Below are positions 19,306-30,569 of a stretch of DNA of 64,000 nucleotides, in pieces. The stretch is from Janthinobacterium sp. 1_2014MBL_MicDiv (GTDB taxonomy: Bacteria; Pseudomonadota; Gammaproteobacteria; Burkholderiales; Burkholderiaceae_D): NCBI RefSeq assembly GCF_001865675.1, contig NZ_CP011319.1:4774001-4838000 (forward strand), in the 5' to 3' direction. Below the pieces are notes generated by a model. The model had not been told where the DNA came from, did no database searches, and saw nothing but the letters and a program-made list of their open reading frames with translations. The position numbers and the translations under genes are program-made. Positions within the stretch are counted from its first letter, which is position 1. The number at the start of each line of letters is the position of its first letter.

Positions 19306-19740
19306 ATGACCACCACGACCATTTTGCAACATTCGCACAAGAACAAGGCGTTCACCTCGCTGCTGGCCTTCCTGCTGGGCAGCCTCGGCGCACACCGCTT
19401 CTACCTGCACGGCACCAGGGATGCCTGGGGCTGGCTGCACCTGGCCGCCCTGCCCGCCACCTTGCTGCTGCGCCAGCTCTTTCCCGACGCGGACTGGTTT
19501 TACCAGATATTGCCCCTGACCCTGTCCGCGCTGGCCGGCTTCCTGGAAGCGCTGGTGCTGGGCTTGATGCCGGACGACAAGTGGGACGCGCGCTACAACG
19601 CCGCTTCCGGACGCCAGTCGGACACGGGCTGGCCGCTGGCCGTCGTGCTGGTCGCTACCTTGATGCTAGGCGCGGGCGTGCTGATCGCCACCATGGCGCG
19701 CCTGTTCGACTTGCTGTACACAGGCGGCGCCTACGGTTAA
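19306..19740 (+). CDS. TM2-domain membrane protein
   Basis: A 144-residue small membrane protein. Residues 12-40 (NKAFTSLLAFLLGSLGAHRFYLHG) match the TM2 domain (basic start, glycine-containing helix, G-x-HRFY turn). Further hydrophobic segments lie at about 45-60, 68-87 and 108-135. TM2 proteins have no settled bacterial function. It is monocistronic and divergent from the ribosomal operon. Confidence 0.8.
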   Translation: MTTTTILQHSHKNKAFTSLLAFLLGSLGAHRFYLHGTRDAWGWLHLAALPATLLLRQLFPDADWFYQILPLTLSALAGFLEALVLGLMPDDKWDARYNAASGRQSDTGWPLAVVLVATLMLGAGVLIATMARLFDLLYTGGAYG

Positions 19741-19876
19741 TTTCCATATGGAAATTGCATCAAATCGCTGGCGCCACACGCACATGTAAGTGTTGGTAAG
19801 CAATCATGATTTTCCTCTATACTGCATTCACAATGCCGGCATTACTGGCACATTCAACACCCAACTGGAGAAGATC

Positions 19877-20503
19877 ATGATTCGTCGCCCTTTCATCCTC
19901 GCAGTGGCCATCACGGCCCTGTTCAGCACTTCCGCCTTCGCACAGAACCTGTCGCCCAAGGCGCAATACGCCTACGACACGAAGCAAGCCAACACGCGCT
20001 ATGCGGACGACAAGAAATTGTGCGCAGAAGAAACCAATTCGAAAGCCCGCATGCAATGCCTGCGCGACGCCAAGAGCGAATACGACCAGGCCATCATCAA
20101 CGCCAAGGCGGCGCAAAAGGCCGGCAATTCGTATGCGGGCCAGAACAGCAAGCCAGCCCAGCAGCAAATCTGCGCCGATTGCGGCAAGGTGCTGGCGGTC
20201 AACGTCAGTGAAAAAGCCGGCGAAGGCGGCGCCCTGGGCATGATCGGCGGCGGCGTGGCCGGGGCCCTGCTGGGTCGCCAGGTCGGCGGCGGACGCGGCA
20301 AGGACCTCGCTACCCTGGCCGGCGCCGCCGGCGGCGCTTTCGCGGGCAAGCAAGTCGAAGGCCACATGAAAAACAGCAAGGTGTGGACCGTCACCGTGCA
20401 ATACGAAACGGGCGCCAAGGCCGACTTCGCGTTCGACCAGGACCCTGGCCTGGCGGCCGGCGACCTGGTACGCAATTCCGGCAACGGCATCGCCCGCCGC
20501 TAA
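19877..20503 (+). CDS. Glycine-zipper 2TM-type surface protein
   Basis: A 208-residue exported protein. The ATG at 19877 has CTGGAGAAG upstream and begins a signal peptide (MIRRPFILAVAITALFST, cleavage near AFA-Q). The middle is charged with paired cysteines (KLCAEE, MQCLRD, ICADCGK), and residues about 115-160 form a glycine zipper (GMIGGGVAGALLGRQVGGG) of the SlyB/Rick-17-kDa type that inserts in the outer membrane. A strong bidirectional terminator follows. Function is probably envelope maintenance, by family. Confidence 0.8.
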   Translation: MIRRPFILAVAITALFSTSAFAQNLSPKAQYAYDTKQANTRYADDKKLCAEETNSKARMQCLRDAKSEYDQAIINAKAAQKAGNSYAGQNSKPAQQQICADCGKVLAVNVSEKAGEGGALGMIGGGVAGALLGRQVGGGRGKDLATLAGAAGGAFAGKQVEGHMKNSKVWTVTVQYETGAKADFAFDQDPGLAAGDLVRNSGNGIARR

Positions 20504-20614
20504 GAACGCAGGCACAGCGTCCATGGCGGCGTTGCATTGCCTTGTAGCACTAGCGTGCTGCCGGCGACAAGGCGCCTTGCCCTGAACGCTATCCCAGGCA
20601 TTCTTGATAGAAAT

Positions 20615-20651
20615 AAAAAAAGCGCTGGAGATCACTCTCCAGCGCTTTTTA
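20615..20651. terminator. Bidirectional terminator
   Basis: AGCGCTGGAG (20621-20630) pairs perfectly with CTCCAGCGCT (20637-20646), flanked by A6 on the left and T5 on the right. It serves both the glycine-zipper gene and the convergent acyl-CoA dehydrogenase gene. Confidence 0.92.
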
Positions 20652-20685
20652 ACATGCAGCCAGCTTGCGCCGGCCTTGTCTCAAC

Positions 20686-22476
20686 TTAAAACTGCTCTTC
20701 CGACAACGCCATCACGCCGGCGCTGCCGTCGATGATGGTGGCGCGCAAGCCTGGCGCTTGCGACAGGATGTGGTCGGCGAAGAAGCGCGCCGTGGCGATT
20801 TTTGCGTTGTAGAACGAGGCATCACCGCTGCCCTCACCCAGCTTTTGCTGCGCCGCCACGGCCGCGCGCGCCATTTGCCAGCCGCCCAGCACGATGCCGG
20901 CCAGCTTCAGGTAGGGCACGCTGCCAGCAAACACGGCCTTGATGTCCGCCTTCATGTTCGCCACCACATACTCGACCACGGCTTCCAGCGCGGCACTGCC
21001 TTCGGCCAGGTGGCGCTGCATGGCCTGGAAGTCGGCGCCGGAGAGTTCGCCCAGCTGGGCTTCCGTGGCGCGCACCTGGGCGATGATGGCTTTCGCCACA
21101 GCGCCGCCGTCGCGCACCGTCTTGCGGCCCACGAGGTCGTTGGCCTGGATGGCCGTCGTGCCTTCGTAGATGGTCAAAATCTTGGCGTCGCGGTAATGCT
21201 GGGCGGCGCCTGTTTCCTCAATGAAACCCATGCCGCCATGCACCTGCACGCCGTCGCGCGTGACATCCTGCGACATTTCCGTCGACCAGCCCTTGATCAC
21301 GGGCACCAGGTACTCATACGTGGCCAGGCTTTCCGCGCGCACTTCCGCGTCCGGATGGTGGTGCGCCACGTCGCTGATGGCCGCGCCCACGTAGGCCAGC
21401 GCGCGCGCCGCCTCCGTCTGCGAACGCATCGACATCAGCATGCGGCGCACGTCCGGGTGGTGGATGATGGACACGGGACCGGGCGAACCTGCCAGGTCGC
21501 GCGACTGCACGCGGTCCTTGGCGAACGCCACCGCCTGCTGGTAGGCGCGCTCGGCCAGGCCGATGCCCTGCAGGCCGACGCCGAAGCGGGCCGCGTTCAT
21601 CATGATGAACATGTATTCGAGACCGCGGTTTTCCTCGCCCACCAGGGTGCCGATGGCGCCGCCATGGTCGCCGAACTGCAATACCGCCGTCGGGCTGGCC
21701 TTGATGCCCAGCTTGTGTTCGATGGAGACGCAGTGGGCGTCGTTGCGCGCGCCCAGGCTGCCGTCCGCGTTGACGAGGAATTTCGGCACGATGAACAGGG
21801 AAATGCCTTTCACGCCCGGCGGCGCGTCCGGCGTGCGGGCCAGCACCAGGTGGACGATGTTTTCCGCCATGTCGTGCTCGCCATAGGTGATGAAAATCTT
21901 CGTGCCGAAGACTTTATACGTGCCGTCGCCCTGCGGCACGGCGCGCGTGCGCACGGCGGCCAGGTCGGACCCCGCTTGCGGCTCCGTCAGGTTCATGGTG
22001 CCCGTCCACTTGCCCGACACCAGGTTTTCCAGGTACGTGGCCTTCTGTTCATCGCTGCCGGCCGTCAACAGCGCTTCGATGGCGCCATCCGACAGCAGGG
22101 CCACCAGGGCAAACGATATGCTGGCCGAGTTGAGCATTTCGATGCAGGGCGTCGCCAGCAGCTTGGGCAAGCCCTGGCCCCCGAACTCGGTCGGATGCTG
22201 CACGCCCTGCCAGCCCGCTTCGCCATACGCCTTGAACGCTTCCTTGAAGCCTTTCGACGTCGTCACCTGGCCATCGTGCCAGAAGCTCGGCTCCTTGTCG
22301 CTGGGGCCGTTCAAGGGGGCCACCACGCCGCCGCAGAACTTGGCGTTCTCTTCCAGCACGGCTTCGGCCGTGTCGGGCGTGGCGTCCTCGCAGCCCGGTA
22401 AAGTGTGGATTTCGGCCAGGCCGGCCAGTTCGTTCATGACGAACAACATGTCTTTCAGCGGGGCTTGATAGCTCAT
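20686..22476 (-). CDS. Acyl-CoA dehydrogenase (DmdC-like, about 600 residues)
   Basis: A 596-residue FAD enzyme that introduces an alpha-beta double bond into acyl-CoA and passes electrons to ETF. Domains in order: an N-terminal extension (MSYQAPLKDMLFVMNEL), ACAD N (HPTEFGGQGLPKLL), middle domain (MNLTEPQAGSDLAAVRT, KIFITYGEHD), C-terminal helical domain (VHGGMGFIEETGAAQHYRDA, ILTIYEGTTAIQANDL) and an extra C-terminal domain typical of the DmdC/long class. It follows etfA by 92 bp with a terminator between. Exact chain-length preference cannot be read. Confidence 0.95.
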   Translation of the reverse strand: MSYQAPLKDMLFVMNELAGLAEIHTLPGCEDATPDTAEAVLEENAKFCGGVVAPLNGPSDKEPSFWHDGQVTTSKGFKEAFKAYGEAGWQGVQHPTEFGGQGLPKLLATPCIEMLNSASISFALVALLSDGAIEALLTAGSDEQKATYLENLVSGKWTGTMNLTEPQAGSDLAAVRTRAVPQGDGTYKVFGTKIFITYGEHDMAENIVHLVLARTPDAPPGVKGISLFIVPKFLVNADGSLGARNDAHCVSIEHKLGIKASPTAVLQFGDHGGAIGTLVGEENRGLEYMFIMMNAARFGVGLQGIGLAERAYQQAVAFAKDRVQSRDLAGSPGPVSIIHHPDVRRMLMSMRSQTEAARALAYVGAAISDVAHHHPDAEVRAESLATYEYLVPVIKGWSTEMSQDVTRDGVQVHGGMGFIEETGAAQHYRDAKILTIYEGTTAIQANDLVGRKTVRDGGAVAKAIIAQVRATEAQLGELSGADFQAMQRHLAEGSAALEAVVEYVVANMKADIKAVFAGSVPYLKLAGIVLGGWQMARAAVAAQQKLGEGSGDASFYNAKIATARFFADHILSQAPGLRATIIDGSAGVMALSEEQF

Positions 22477-22490
22477 CTTCTTCTCTCCAA

Positions 22491-22538
22491 GAAAAAAGCC
22501 ACGCGCGGCTCGCCGTGTGGGGCGGGCCGGCGTGGCTT
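22491..22538 (-). terminator. Terminator between etfA and acyl-CoA dehydrogenase
   Basis: On the minus strand, AGCCACGC (22530-22537) pairs with GCGTGGCT (22497-22504) across a long GC-rich loop and is followed by T6. The end lies 15 bp before the dehydrogenase start, so it may modulate rather than fully block read-through. Confidence 0.7.
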
Positions 22539-22568
22539 CGTAATATACAAAACCGGATCGGGTTTAAA

Positions 22569-23501
22569 TTAACCCAGTTCTTTCACCAGTTGCGGCACGA
22601 TCTCGAACAGATCGCCGACGATGCCGTAGTCGGCCACGGCAAAGATCGGCGCTTCCGGATCCTTGTTGATGGCAACGATGGTCTTCGAATCCTTCATGCC
22701 GGCCAGATGCTGGATCGCGCCCGAGATACCGACGGCGATGTACAGCGATGGCGCGACGATCTTGCCCGTCTGGCCCACTTGCCAGTCGTTCGGCACGAAG
22801 CCGGCGTCGACGGCGGCGCGCGAGGCGCCCATGGCGGCGCCCAGCTTGTCGGCCAGCGGTTCCAGGATGTGGAAGTTTTCCGCCGAACCCATGCCACGGC
22901 CACCGGACACGATGATTTTCGCGGCGGTCAGCTCAGGACGGTCGGACTTGGCCAGTTCGCGGCCCACGAAGGCCGACTTGCCGTTGTCGGCGACGGCGGC
23001 GATGGTTTCGGTGGCAGCCGAACCGCCGGTGGCGGCAGCCGCATCGAAACCGGTGGTGCGCACGGTGATGACCTTGACCTTGTCGCCAGATTGCACGGTG
23101 GCAATGGCGTTACCGGCGTAGATCGGGCGCTCGAAGGTGTCGGGCGAGTCGACCTTGGTGATTTCCGAGATTTGCGCCACGTCCAGCTTGGCGGCAACGC
23201 GCGGCAGGATGTTCTTGCCGTAGGCGGTGGCCGGGGCCAGGATGTGGCTGTAGTTGCCGGCGATGGCCAGCACTTGCTCGGCCACGTTTTCGGCCAGGCC
23301 GTCGGCGAAGTATGGCGCGTCGGCCACGATGACTTTCGTCACGCCGGCGATTTGCGCGGCGGCAGCGGCGGCGGCAGCCGCGTTCGAGCCTGCGACCAGC
23401 ACGTGCACGTCGCCGCCGCACTGGGCAGCCGCGGTCACGGTGTGGTGGGTGCTACCCTTTAAGGTAGCGTTGTCGTGTTCAGCAATAACTAATGCGACCA
23501 T
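22569..23501 (-). CDS. etfA: Electron transfer flavoprotein alpha subunit
   Basis: A 310-residue FAD-binding subunit. It starts MVALVIAEHDNATLKGSTHH; the C-terminal FAD domain shows VSGGRGMGSAENF, DWQVGQTGKIVAPSLYIAVG and GISGAIQHLAGMKDSKTIVA, the ETF-alpha signature. With EtfB it carries electrons from acyl-CoA dehydrogenases to the quinone pool. AGGA precedes the ATG. It lies 42 bp after etfB in one operon. Confidence 0.97.
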   Translation of the reverse strand: MVALVIAEHDNATLKGSTHHTVTAAAQCGGDVHVLVAGSNAAAAAAAAAQIAGVTKVIVADAPYFADGLAENVAEQVLAIAGNYSHILAPATAYGKNILPRVAAKLDVAQISEITKVDSPDTFERPIYAGNAIATVQSGDKVKVITVRTTGFDAAAATGGSAATETIAAVADNGKSAFVGRELAKSDRPELTAAKIIVSGGRGMGSAENFHILEPLADKLGAAMGASRAAVDAGFVPNDWQVGQTGKIVAPSLYIAVGISGAIQHLAGMKDSKTIVAINKDPEAPIFAVADYGIVGDLFEIVPQLVKELG

Positions 23502-23543
23502 GATGTGTCCTGTAATTGTTCTGGATAAACGGCGGGGCCGCGC

Positions 23544-24293
23544 TTAGATGACTTTGGCTTCGGTACGCAGCTTGGCGACCAGGGTGGCCACGTCCGGTAC
23601 CTTGATGCCGGCCGAGCGCTTGGCTGGCTCGACGACTTTCAAGGTTTTCAGGCGTGGCGCGACATCGACGCCCAGGTCTTCCGGCTTGACGGTCTCGAGC
23701 GGCTTTTTCTTCGCCTTCATGATGTTCGGCAAGGTCACATAGCGTGGCTCGTTCAAACGCAAATCGGTGGTGATGATCGCTGGCAAGGTCAATGCCAGGG
23801 TTTCCAGGCCGCCGTCGACTTCGCGCGTGACGGTGACCTTGCCGTCTTCCAGCACGACTTTCGAGGCGAACGTGGCTTGCGGCCAACCCAGCAGGGCTGC
23901 CAGCATCTGGCCGGTCTGGTTGCTGTCGTCATCGATCGCTTGCTTGCCCAGGATGATCAGTTGCGGCTGCTCTTTCTCGGCCAGGGATTTCACCAGCTTG
24001 GCCACGGCCAGCGGTTCCAGTTCGGTCGTCGTTTCCACCAGGATGCCGCGGTCGGCGCCGATGGCCATGGCCGTGCGCAGGGTTTCCTGGCACTGCGTCA
24101 CGCCGCAGGAGATGGCGACCACTTCAGTGACCTTGCCGGCTTCTTTCAGGCGCATCGCTTCTTCCAGTGCGATCTCATCGAAAGGGTTCATCGACATTTT
24201 GACGTTGGCGGTATCGACGCCAGTGCCGTCACTCTTGACGCGGACTTTGACGTTGTAGTCGACCACGCGTTTGACGGGTACCAAGACTTTCAT
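23544..24293 (-). CDS. etfB: Electron transfer flavoprotein beta subunit
   Basis: A 249-residue AMP-binding subunit with MKVLVPVKRVVDYNVKVRVK, MNPFDEIALEEAMRLKEAG and the beta-ETF signature region (VDGGLETLALTLPAIITTDL, LRLNEPRYVTLPNIMKAKKK). An AAAGG site precedes the ATG. It is the first gene of the etfBA unit; a 12-bp palindrome lies about 95 bp upstream. Confidence 0.97.
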   Translation of the reverse strand: MKVLVPVKRVVDYNVKVRVKSDGTGVDTANVKMSMNPFDEIALEEAMRLKEAGKVTEVVAISCGVTQCQETLRTAMAIGADRGILVETTTELEPLAVAKLVKSLAEKEQPQLIILGKQAIDDDSNQTGQMLAALLGWPQATFASKVVLEDGKVTVTREVDGGLETLALTLPAIITTDLRLNEPRYVTLPNIMKAKKKPLETVKPEDLGVDVAPRLKTLKVVEPAKRSAGIKVPDVATLVAKLRTEAKVI

Positions 24294-24385
24294 AGCTATG
24301 CCTTTGGGAAATTATAAAAATGACGGATCAAGTGCTGATTGTGCGTTCGATTATAAGAGAAATTTGAATCTTGAACCGAATTTAA

Positions 24386-24397
24386 GCACGATCGTGC
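24386..24397. promoter_or_regulatory. Palindromic candidate operator upstream of etfB
   Basis: GCACGATCGTGC is a perfect 12-bp palindrome within an AT-rich flank, centred about 98 bp upstream of the etfB start. Size and symmetry suit a TetR-family dimer; fatty-acid and branched-chain catabolism regulators of that family control etfBA in other betaproteobacteria. No cognate regulator gene is in the window. Confidence 0.4.
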
Positions 24398-24556
24398 GAT
24401 TTTTTGTTAGAGCAATCCATCTAAACTGTCCAGCTTTGATGATTTCAGGGGGCTCGGCCGCTACGCTGCAGGGCAGCAAAAGGGCCAGAAAGTGACGCAA
24501 AAACGGCACGGCAAGGAGAAAGCCAGGCCGCGCCACGGCGGCCCCGGCTGGCAGAA

Positions 24557-24817
24557 TTATTTGCGTTGCATCAGGAAGACGAACTCGGTGCCCGTCTGCA
24601 CATGCGACAGCAGGGCATTGCCCGTTTGCTTGGCAAAGGCCTGGAAGTCGCGCACGGAACCGGGATCGGTTGCCATGATGCGCAGCACTTCGCCACTTTG
24701 CAGCTCTGACAAAGCCTTCTTCGCCTTCAGAATCGGCAAGGGGCAGTTCAAGCCCCGCGCATCGAGTTCTTTGTGAAATTCCATAATCTCGGTATCAAGT
24801 AGTGTGTCGCTCATCAT
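24557..24817 (-). CDS. TusA-like sulfur carrier protein
   Basis: An 86-residue protein of the SirA/TusA/YeeD fold. The key motif is LDARGLNCPLPILKAKKAL, with the active cysteine in CPLP, followed by GEVLRIMATDPGSVRDFQAF. The protein carries sulfur as a persulfide for tRNA thiolation or other pathways. Two adjacent ATGs (24817, 24814) are both possible starts. It stands alone between alaS and etfB on the same strand. Confidence 0.88.
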   Translation of the reverse strand: MMSDTLLDTEIMEFHKELDARGLNCPLPILKAKKALSELQSGEVLRIMATDPGSVRDFQAFAKQTGNALLSHVQTGTEFVFLMQRK

Positions 24818-24930
24818 CAATATCCCACCATTTTTGTTGTACTGATTTTCGACATACTACTCTAAATCAGGGGCATTGACGCGCTGCACCAAAATAGTTC
24901 ATCGGCTGTTGTGGGGTCACAACGGGATTC

Positions 24931-24971
24931 AAAAATAAATAACGGCCCGCACACACCGTCTGCGGGCCGTT
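24931..24971 (-). terminator. Terminator of alaS
   Basis: AACGGCCCGCA (24941-24951) pairs with TGCGGGCCGTT (24961-24971), an 11-bp stem with a 9-base loop. On the minus strand it is followed by TATTTATTTTTG. It lies about 50 bp after the alaS stop. Confidence 0.85.
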
Positions 24972-25019
24972 TTCAAGAGGCTGTGGGGCGAAAACCCCGC
25001 ATGCCTGCTAGCTTACGCT

Positions 25020-27632
<2,613 letters not shown>

Positions 27633-27751
27633 GTTTTTTTGGCAAAGAGTGGCGGCAGCTTTAAAGGGGAGATTATACGTGATATGGGGTGCGGCAATGA
27701 CGGCTGGCAAGGGCATTGTTGCGCCCGTGCCAACATCGACAGCCTGCCCGC

Positions 27752-28213
27752 TCAGGCCGGGTCGTGCTGGCTGGCGCAGGCGTGCGCGGTGCCGGCAGCC
27801 GCGGCCCCCGCCGCGGCGGAGCCCGCGACGCTGGCGGCCGCATTGCAGTCGGCGCAGCGGCCGTACAGGGTCAGTTCGTGGCGCTCGACGACAAAGCCTT
27901 GCGGCGCCATGCGCTTCAAGTCGCCCGGGCAATCATGCACGTCGAACACGCGCTGGCATGTGGTGCACTGGAAATGGTGGTGATGGTGATTGGCGGCCGT
28001 GTTCGATTCGTAGCGCGGGTTTTCGCCCGGCAAGGTCACCACATGCACTTTTTCTTCCAGCACCAGCGATTTCAAATTACGGTAAACGGTGGCGATGCCC
28101 AGCTGCGTCACCTGCAGGCTGGCCTGTTCGAGGATTTCCTGCGCCGACAGCGGGCGCTGGGCCGACTCGATGGCGGCTTGAATGGCGGTTTTTTGGCGTG
28201 TTGTGCGTTCCAT
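27752..28213 (-). CDS. Fur-family regulator, Zur-like
   Basis: A 153-residue metalloregulator. N-terminal winged helix: TRQKTAIQAAIESAQRPLSA, then LGIATVYRNLKSL. The C-terminal domain carries a five-His run followed by FQCTTCQRVFDVHDC and a second CADC pair, giving CxxC structural zinc sites; an unusually Ala-rich tail of about 30 residues follows. It is divergent from a zinc-type TonB receptor with a His-rich loop, and a Fur-type inverted repeat lies between them, so Zur is the most likely identity, though Fur or Mur cannot be excluded. ATG at 28213 is preferred over GTG at 28246. Confidence 0.85.
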   Translation of the reverse strand: MERTTRQKTAIQAAIESAQRPLSAQEILEQASLQVTQLGIATVYRNLKSLVLEEKVHVVTLPGENPRYESNTAANHHHHHFQCTTCQRVFDVHDCPGDLKRMAPQGFVVERHELTLYGRCADCNAAASVAGSAAAGAAAAGTAHACASQHDPA

Positions 28214-28268
28214 AGCCGACAGAATACACCATCCGCCTTTTTCCACCGCCCGGAAAAACTGTCACACA

Positions 28269-28292
28269 ATAATGATAATGGGTTATCATTAT
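28269..28292. promoter_or_regulatory. Fur/Zur-type operator between regulator and receptor
   Basis: ATAATGATAA (28269-28278) and TTATCATTAT (28283-28292) form a perfect 10-bp inverted repeat with a TGGG spacer. The sequence resembles the GATAATGATAATCATTATC Fur box. It lies 56 bp before the regulator ATG and 81 bp before the receptor ATG, in position to control both. Confidence 0.8.
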
Positions 28293-28373
28293 CATCTTCA
28301 GGCAGTCACCCCATCCGGCAATGACCTGCCCAAACCCTGCCAACACCGATAGCCGATAAAGGAATTCTCGCCC

Positions 28374-30443
28374 ATGTCCGCACCACTGCACGCTTCCCAC
28401 GCCCGACCGACCCCGCTCGCCATCGCCCTCATGCTGGCCTTTGCCGCGCCCGCCAGCGCATGGGCGCAGCAGGCAGCCACCTTGCCCGCCGTCACCGTCT
28501 CGGCCAGCGCCCTGGCGCTGGGCAGCGACGACATGAGCACGCCCGTCACCGTGCTCGAAGGCGAGGAACTGGTGCGCGCCCGCGAAGCGACCCTGGGCGA
28601 AACCCTGGCCGGCCAGCCCGGCATCACGTCCAGCCATTTCGGTGCCGGCGCCAGCCGCCCCATCATCCGCGGCATGGATGGCCCGCGCGTCAAGGTGCTG
28701 TCCGACGGCGCCGAAGTGCAGGATGCCTCGACCATCAGTCCCGACCATGCTGTCGCGGCCGAGCCGATGCTGTCGGAACAGATCGAAGTGCTGCGCGGCC
28801 CGTCCGCACTCGCGTATGGCGGCGGCGCCGTGGGCGGCGTCGTCAACGTGATCGACAAGAAAATCCCCACGCGCGTGCCGGCCAAGGGTGTCGAAGGCAG
28901 CGCGGAAGTGCGCGCCAACTCGGCCGCGCGCGAAAAGGCGGGCGCCTTTGAAGTGACTGGCGGCTCCGGCAACATCGCCTTCCACGCGGAAGGCGTCAAG
29001 CGCGACGCCAAGGAATACAAGGTCGGCAGCGGCTGGCAAGGCGGCTCGAAAGTGGCCGGCAGCTACAACGAGACGGACACGGGCAGCGTGGGCGTGTCGT
29101 GGGTGGGAGCGCGCGGCTTCCTGGGCCTGGCCTTCACCAGCCAGCACGCGGAATACGGCTTGCCTGGCCACAACCATGAATTCGAGAGCTGCCACCCGCA
29201 CGGCACGCACCTGCACTGCGGCGGCCATGAAGGCCACGACCACGGCGATGAAGAAGAGCACGACCATGACCACGAACACGGCAGCGTGCCGTACGTGAAG
29301 CTGAAGAGCGAGCGCTGGGATGTGCGCGGCGAATTGCGCGACCCCGTGCCCGGCTTCGCCAAGCTGCGCCTGCGCGCCGCGTTCACCGATTACAAGCACG
29401 ACGAAATCGAAGGCACGGAAATCGCCACCACCTTTAAAAACAAGGGCCACGACGCGCGCCTGGAAATGGAACACCATCCCCTCTTCGGCTGGCGCGGCGT
29501 GGTCGGCCTGCAAACGTCGAAGCGCGACTTCTCGGCCCTGGGCGAGGAAGCGTACGTGGCGCCGACGGTGACCAAGAAACACGCGGCCTTCCTGGTCGAG
29601 GAATACAAGCTCGACCAATGGCGCTTCGAGGCGGGCCTGCGCCACGAATGGCAAGACATCACGGTCGACAGCCCCACCCTGCAAGACCGCAGCGCCAAGG
29701 GCACGTCCGTGTCGCTGGGCGCCGTGTGGAAATTCGCGCCCCAGTATTCGCTCGGTTCGACCATTTCGCGCACGCACCGCCTGCCCAGCGCCGAAGAGCT
29801 GTATGCACATGGCGTGCACATGGCCACGGCCACGTATGAGCTGGGCAATGAAAACCTGGGCAAGGAAACGTCGAACAATATCGACTTGACCTTGCGCAAA
29901 TATGCGGGCGCCACGACGTTCTCGGCCAGCGCCTACCGCAACAAGGTGGACAACTACATCTTCGGCTCCACGCTGGACAGCCACGAAGGCTTCCAGCTGA
30001 TCCAGTACGCCCAGCGCGACGCCACGTTTACGGGCGTCGAAGGACAGATCCGCCAGCAGCTCAACCCCATGTTCGGCGCCAGCGTGTTCGGCGATTATGT
30101 GCGGGCCAAGCTGGCCAACGACGGCGGCAACCTGCCGCGCATCCCGGCCCAGCGTTTTGGCGTGAAATTCGACGCCAGCTGGCAGGCGTGGAGCGGCGTG
30201 GCCGAGTTCTACCGCGTGGGCAAGCAGGATAAAGTGGCGGCGTTCGAAACGGAAACACCGGGCTACAACATGCTGAACCTCTCGGCCAACTACGACACGC
30301 GCATCGGCACCACGCCGGCCCAGTTCTACATCAAGGCCAACAACCTGACGAACGAACTGGCGTACAGCCACACCTCGTTCATCAAGAACGCAGCGCCTTT
30401 GACGGGGCGCAATATCACGGTCGGCATGCGCGTGACGTTCTAA
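28374..30443 (+). CDS. TonB-dependent receptor, ZnuD-like (zinc)
   Basis: A 689-residue outer-membrane receptor. Signal peptide to about residue 32 (AWA-Q), plug domain with TPVTVLEGEELVRAREATLG, GASRPIIRGMDGPRVKVLSD and IEVLRGPSALAYGGGAVGGV, and a barrel ending NITVGMRVTF with the expected terminal Phe. An external loop at about residues 265-303 is packed with His, Asp and Glu (HCGGHEGHDHGDEEEHDHDH), as in ZnuD zinc receptors. AAGGA lies 10 bp before the ATG. Regulation by the divergent Zur-like protein is very likely. Confidence 0.9.
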   Translation: MSAPLHASHARPTPLAIALMLAFAAPASAWAQQAATLPAVTVSASALALGSDDMSTPVTVLEGEELVRAREATLGETLAGQPGITSSHFGAGASRPIIRGMDGPRVKVLSDGAEVQDASTISPDHAVAAEPMLSEQIEVLRGPSALAYGGGAVGGVVNVIDKKIPTRVPAKGVEGSAEVRANSAAREKAGAFEVTGGSGNIAFHAEGVKRDAKEYKVGSGWQGGSKVAGSYNETDTGSVGVSWVGARGFLGLAFTSQHAEYGLPGHNHEFESCHPHGTHLHCGGHEGHDHGDEEEHDHDHEHGSVPYVKLKSERWDVRGELRDPVPGFAKLRLRAAFTDYKHDEIEGTEIATTFKNKGHDARLEMEHHPLFGWRGVVGLQTSKRDFSALGEEAYVAPTVTKKHAAFLVEEYKLDQWRFEAGLRHEWQDITVDSPTLQDRSAKGTSVSLGAVWKFAPQYSLGSTISRTHRLPSAEELYAHGVHMATATYELGNENLGKETSNNIDLTLRKYAGATTFSASAYRNKVDNYIFGSTLDSHEGFQLIQYAQRDATFTGVEGQIRQQLNPMFGASVFGDYVRAKLANDGGNLPRIPAQRFGVKFDASWQAWSGVAEFYRVGKQDKVAAFETETPGYNMLNLSANYDTRIGTTPAQFYIKANNLTNELAYSHTSFIKNAAPLTGRNITVGMRVTF

Positions 30444-30468
30444 GGACGGCTGTCGGTCGGGTTAGGCT

Positions 30469-30569
30469 GTAGGTCGGGTTAGCGCAAGGCGCGTAACCGG
30501 ACATCGCCACCGGCTGTGCCAACGCTGTCGTCGGATTACGCGGGGCCTTGCCCCGCTAATCCGCCCTAC
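30469..30569. repeat. Dispersed nested-hairpin intergenic element, copy 1
   Basis: Begins GTAGGTCGGGTTAGC and ends GCTAATCCGCCCTAC, near-perfect outer inverted repeats, with inner inverted arms (CGTAACCGGACA, TGTCGTCGGATTACG). It fills the space between the convergent zinc receptor and phosphodiesterase genes and includes the latter's TAG stop codon (30566-30568). Related copies are at 37178-37283, 37299-37342 and 54459-54541. Confidence 0.75.
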
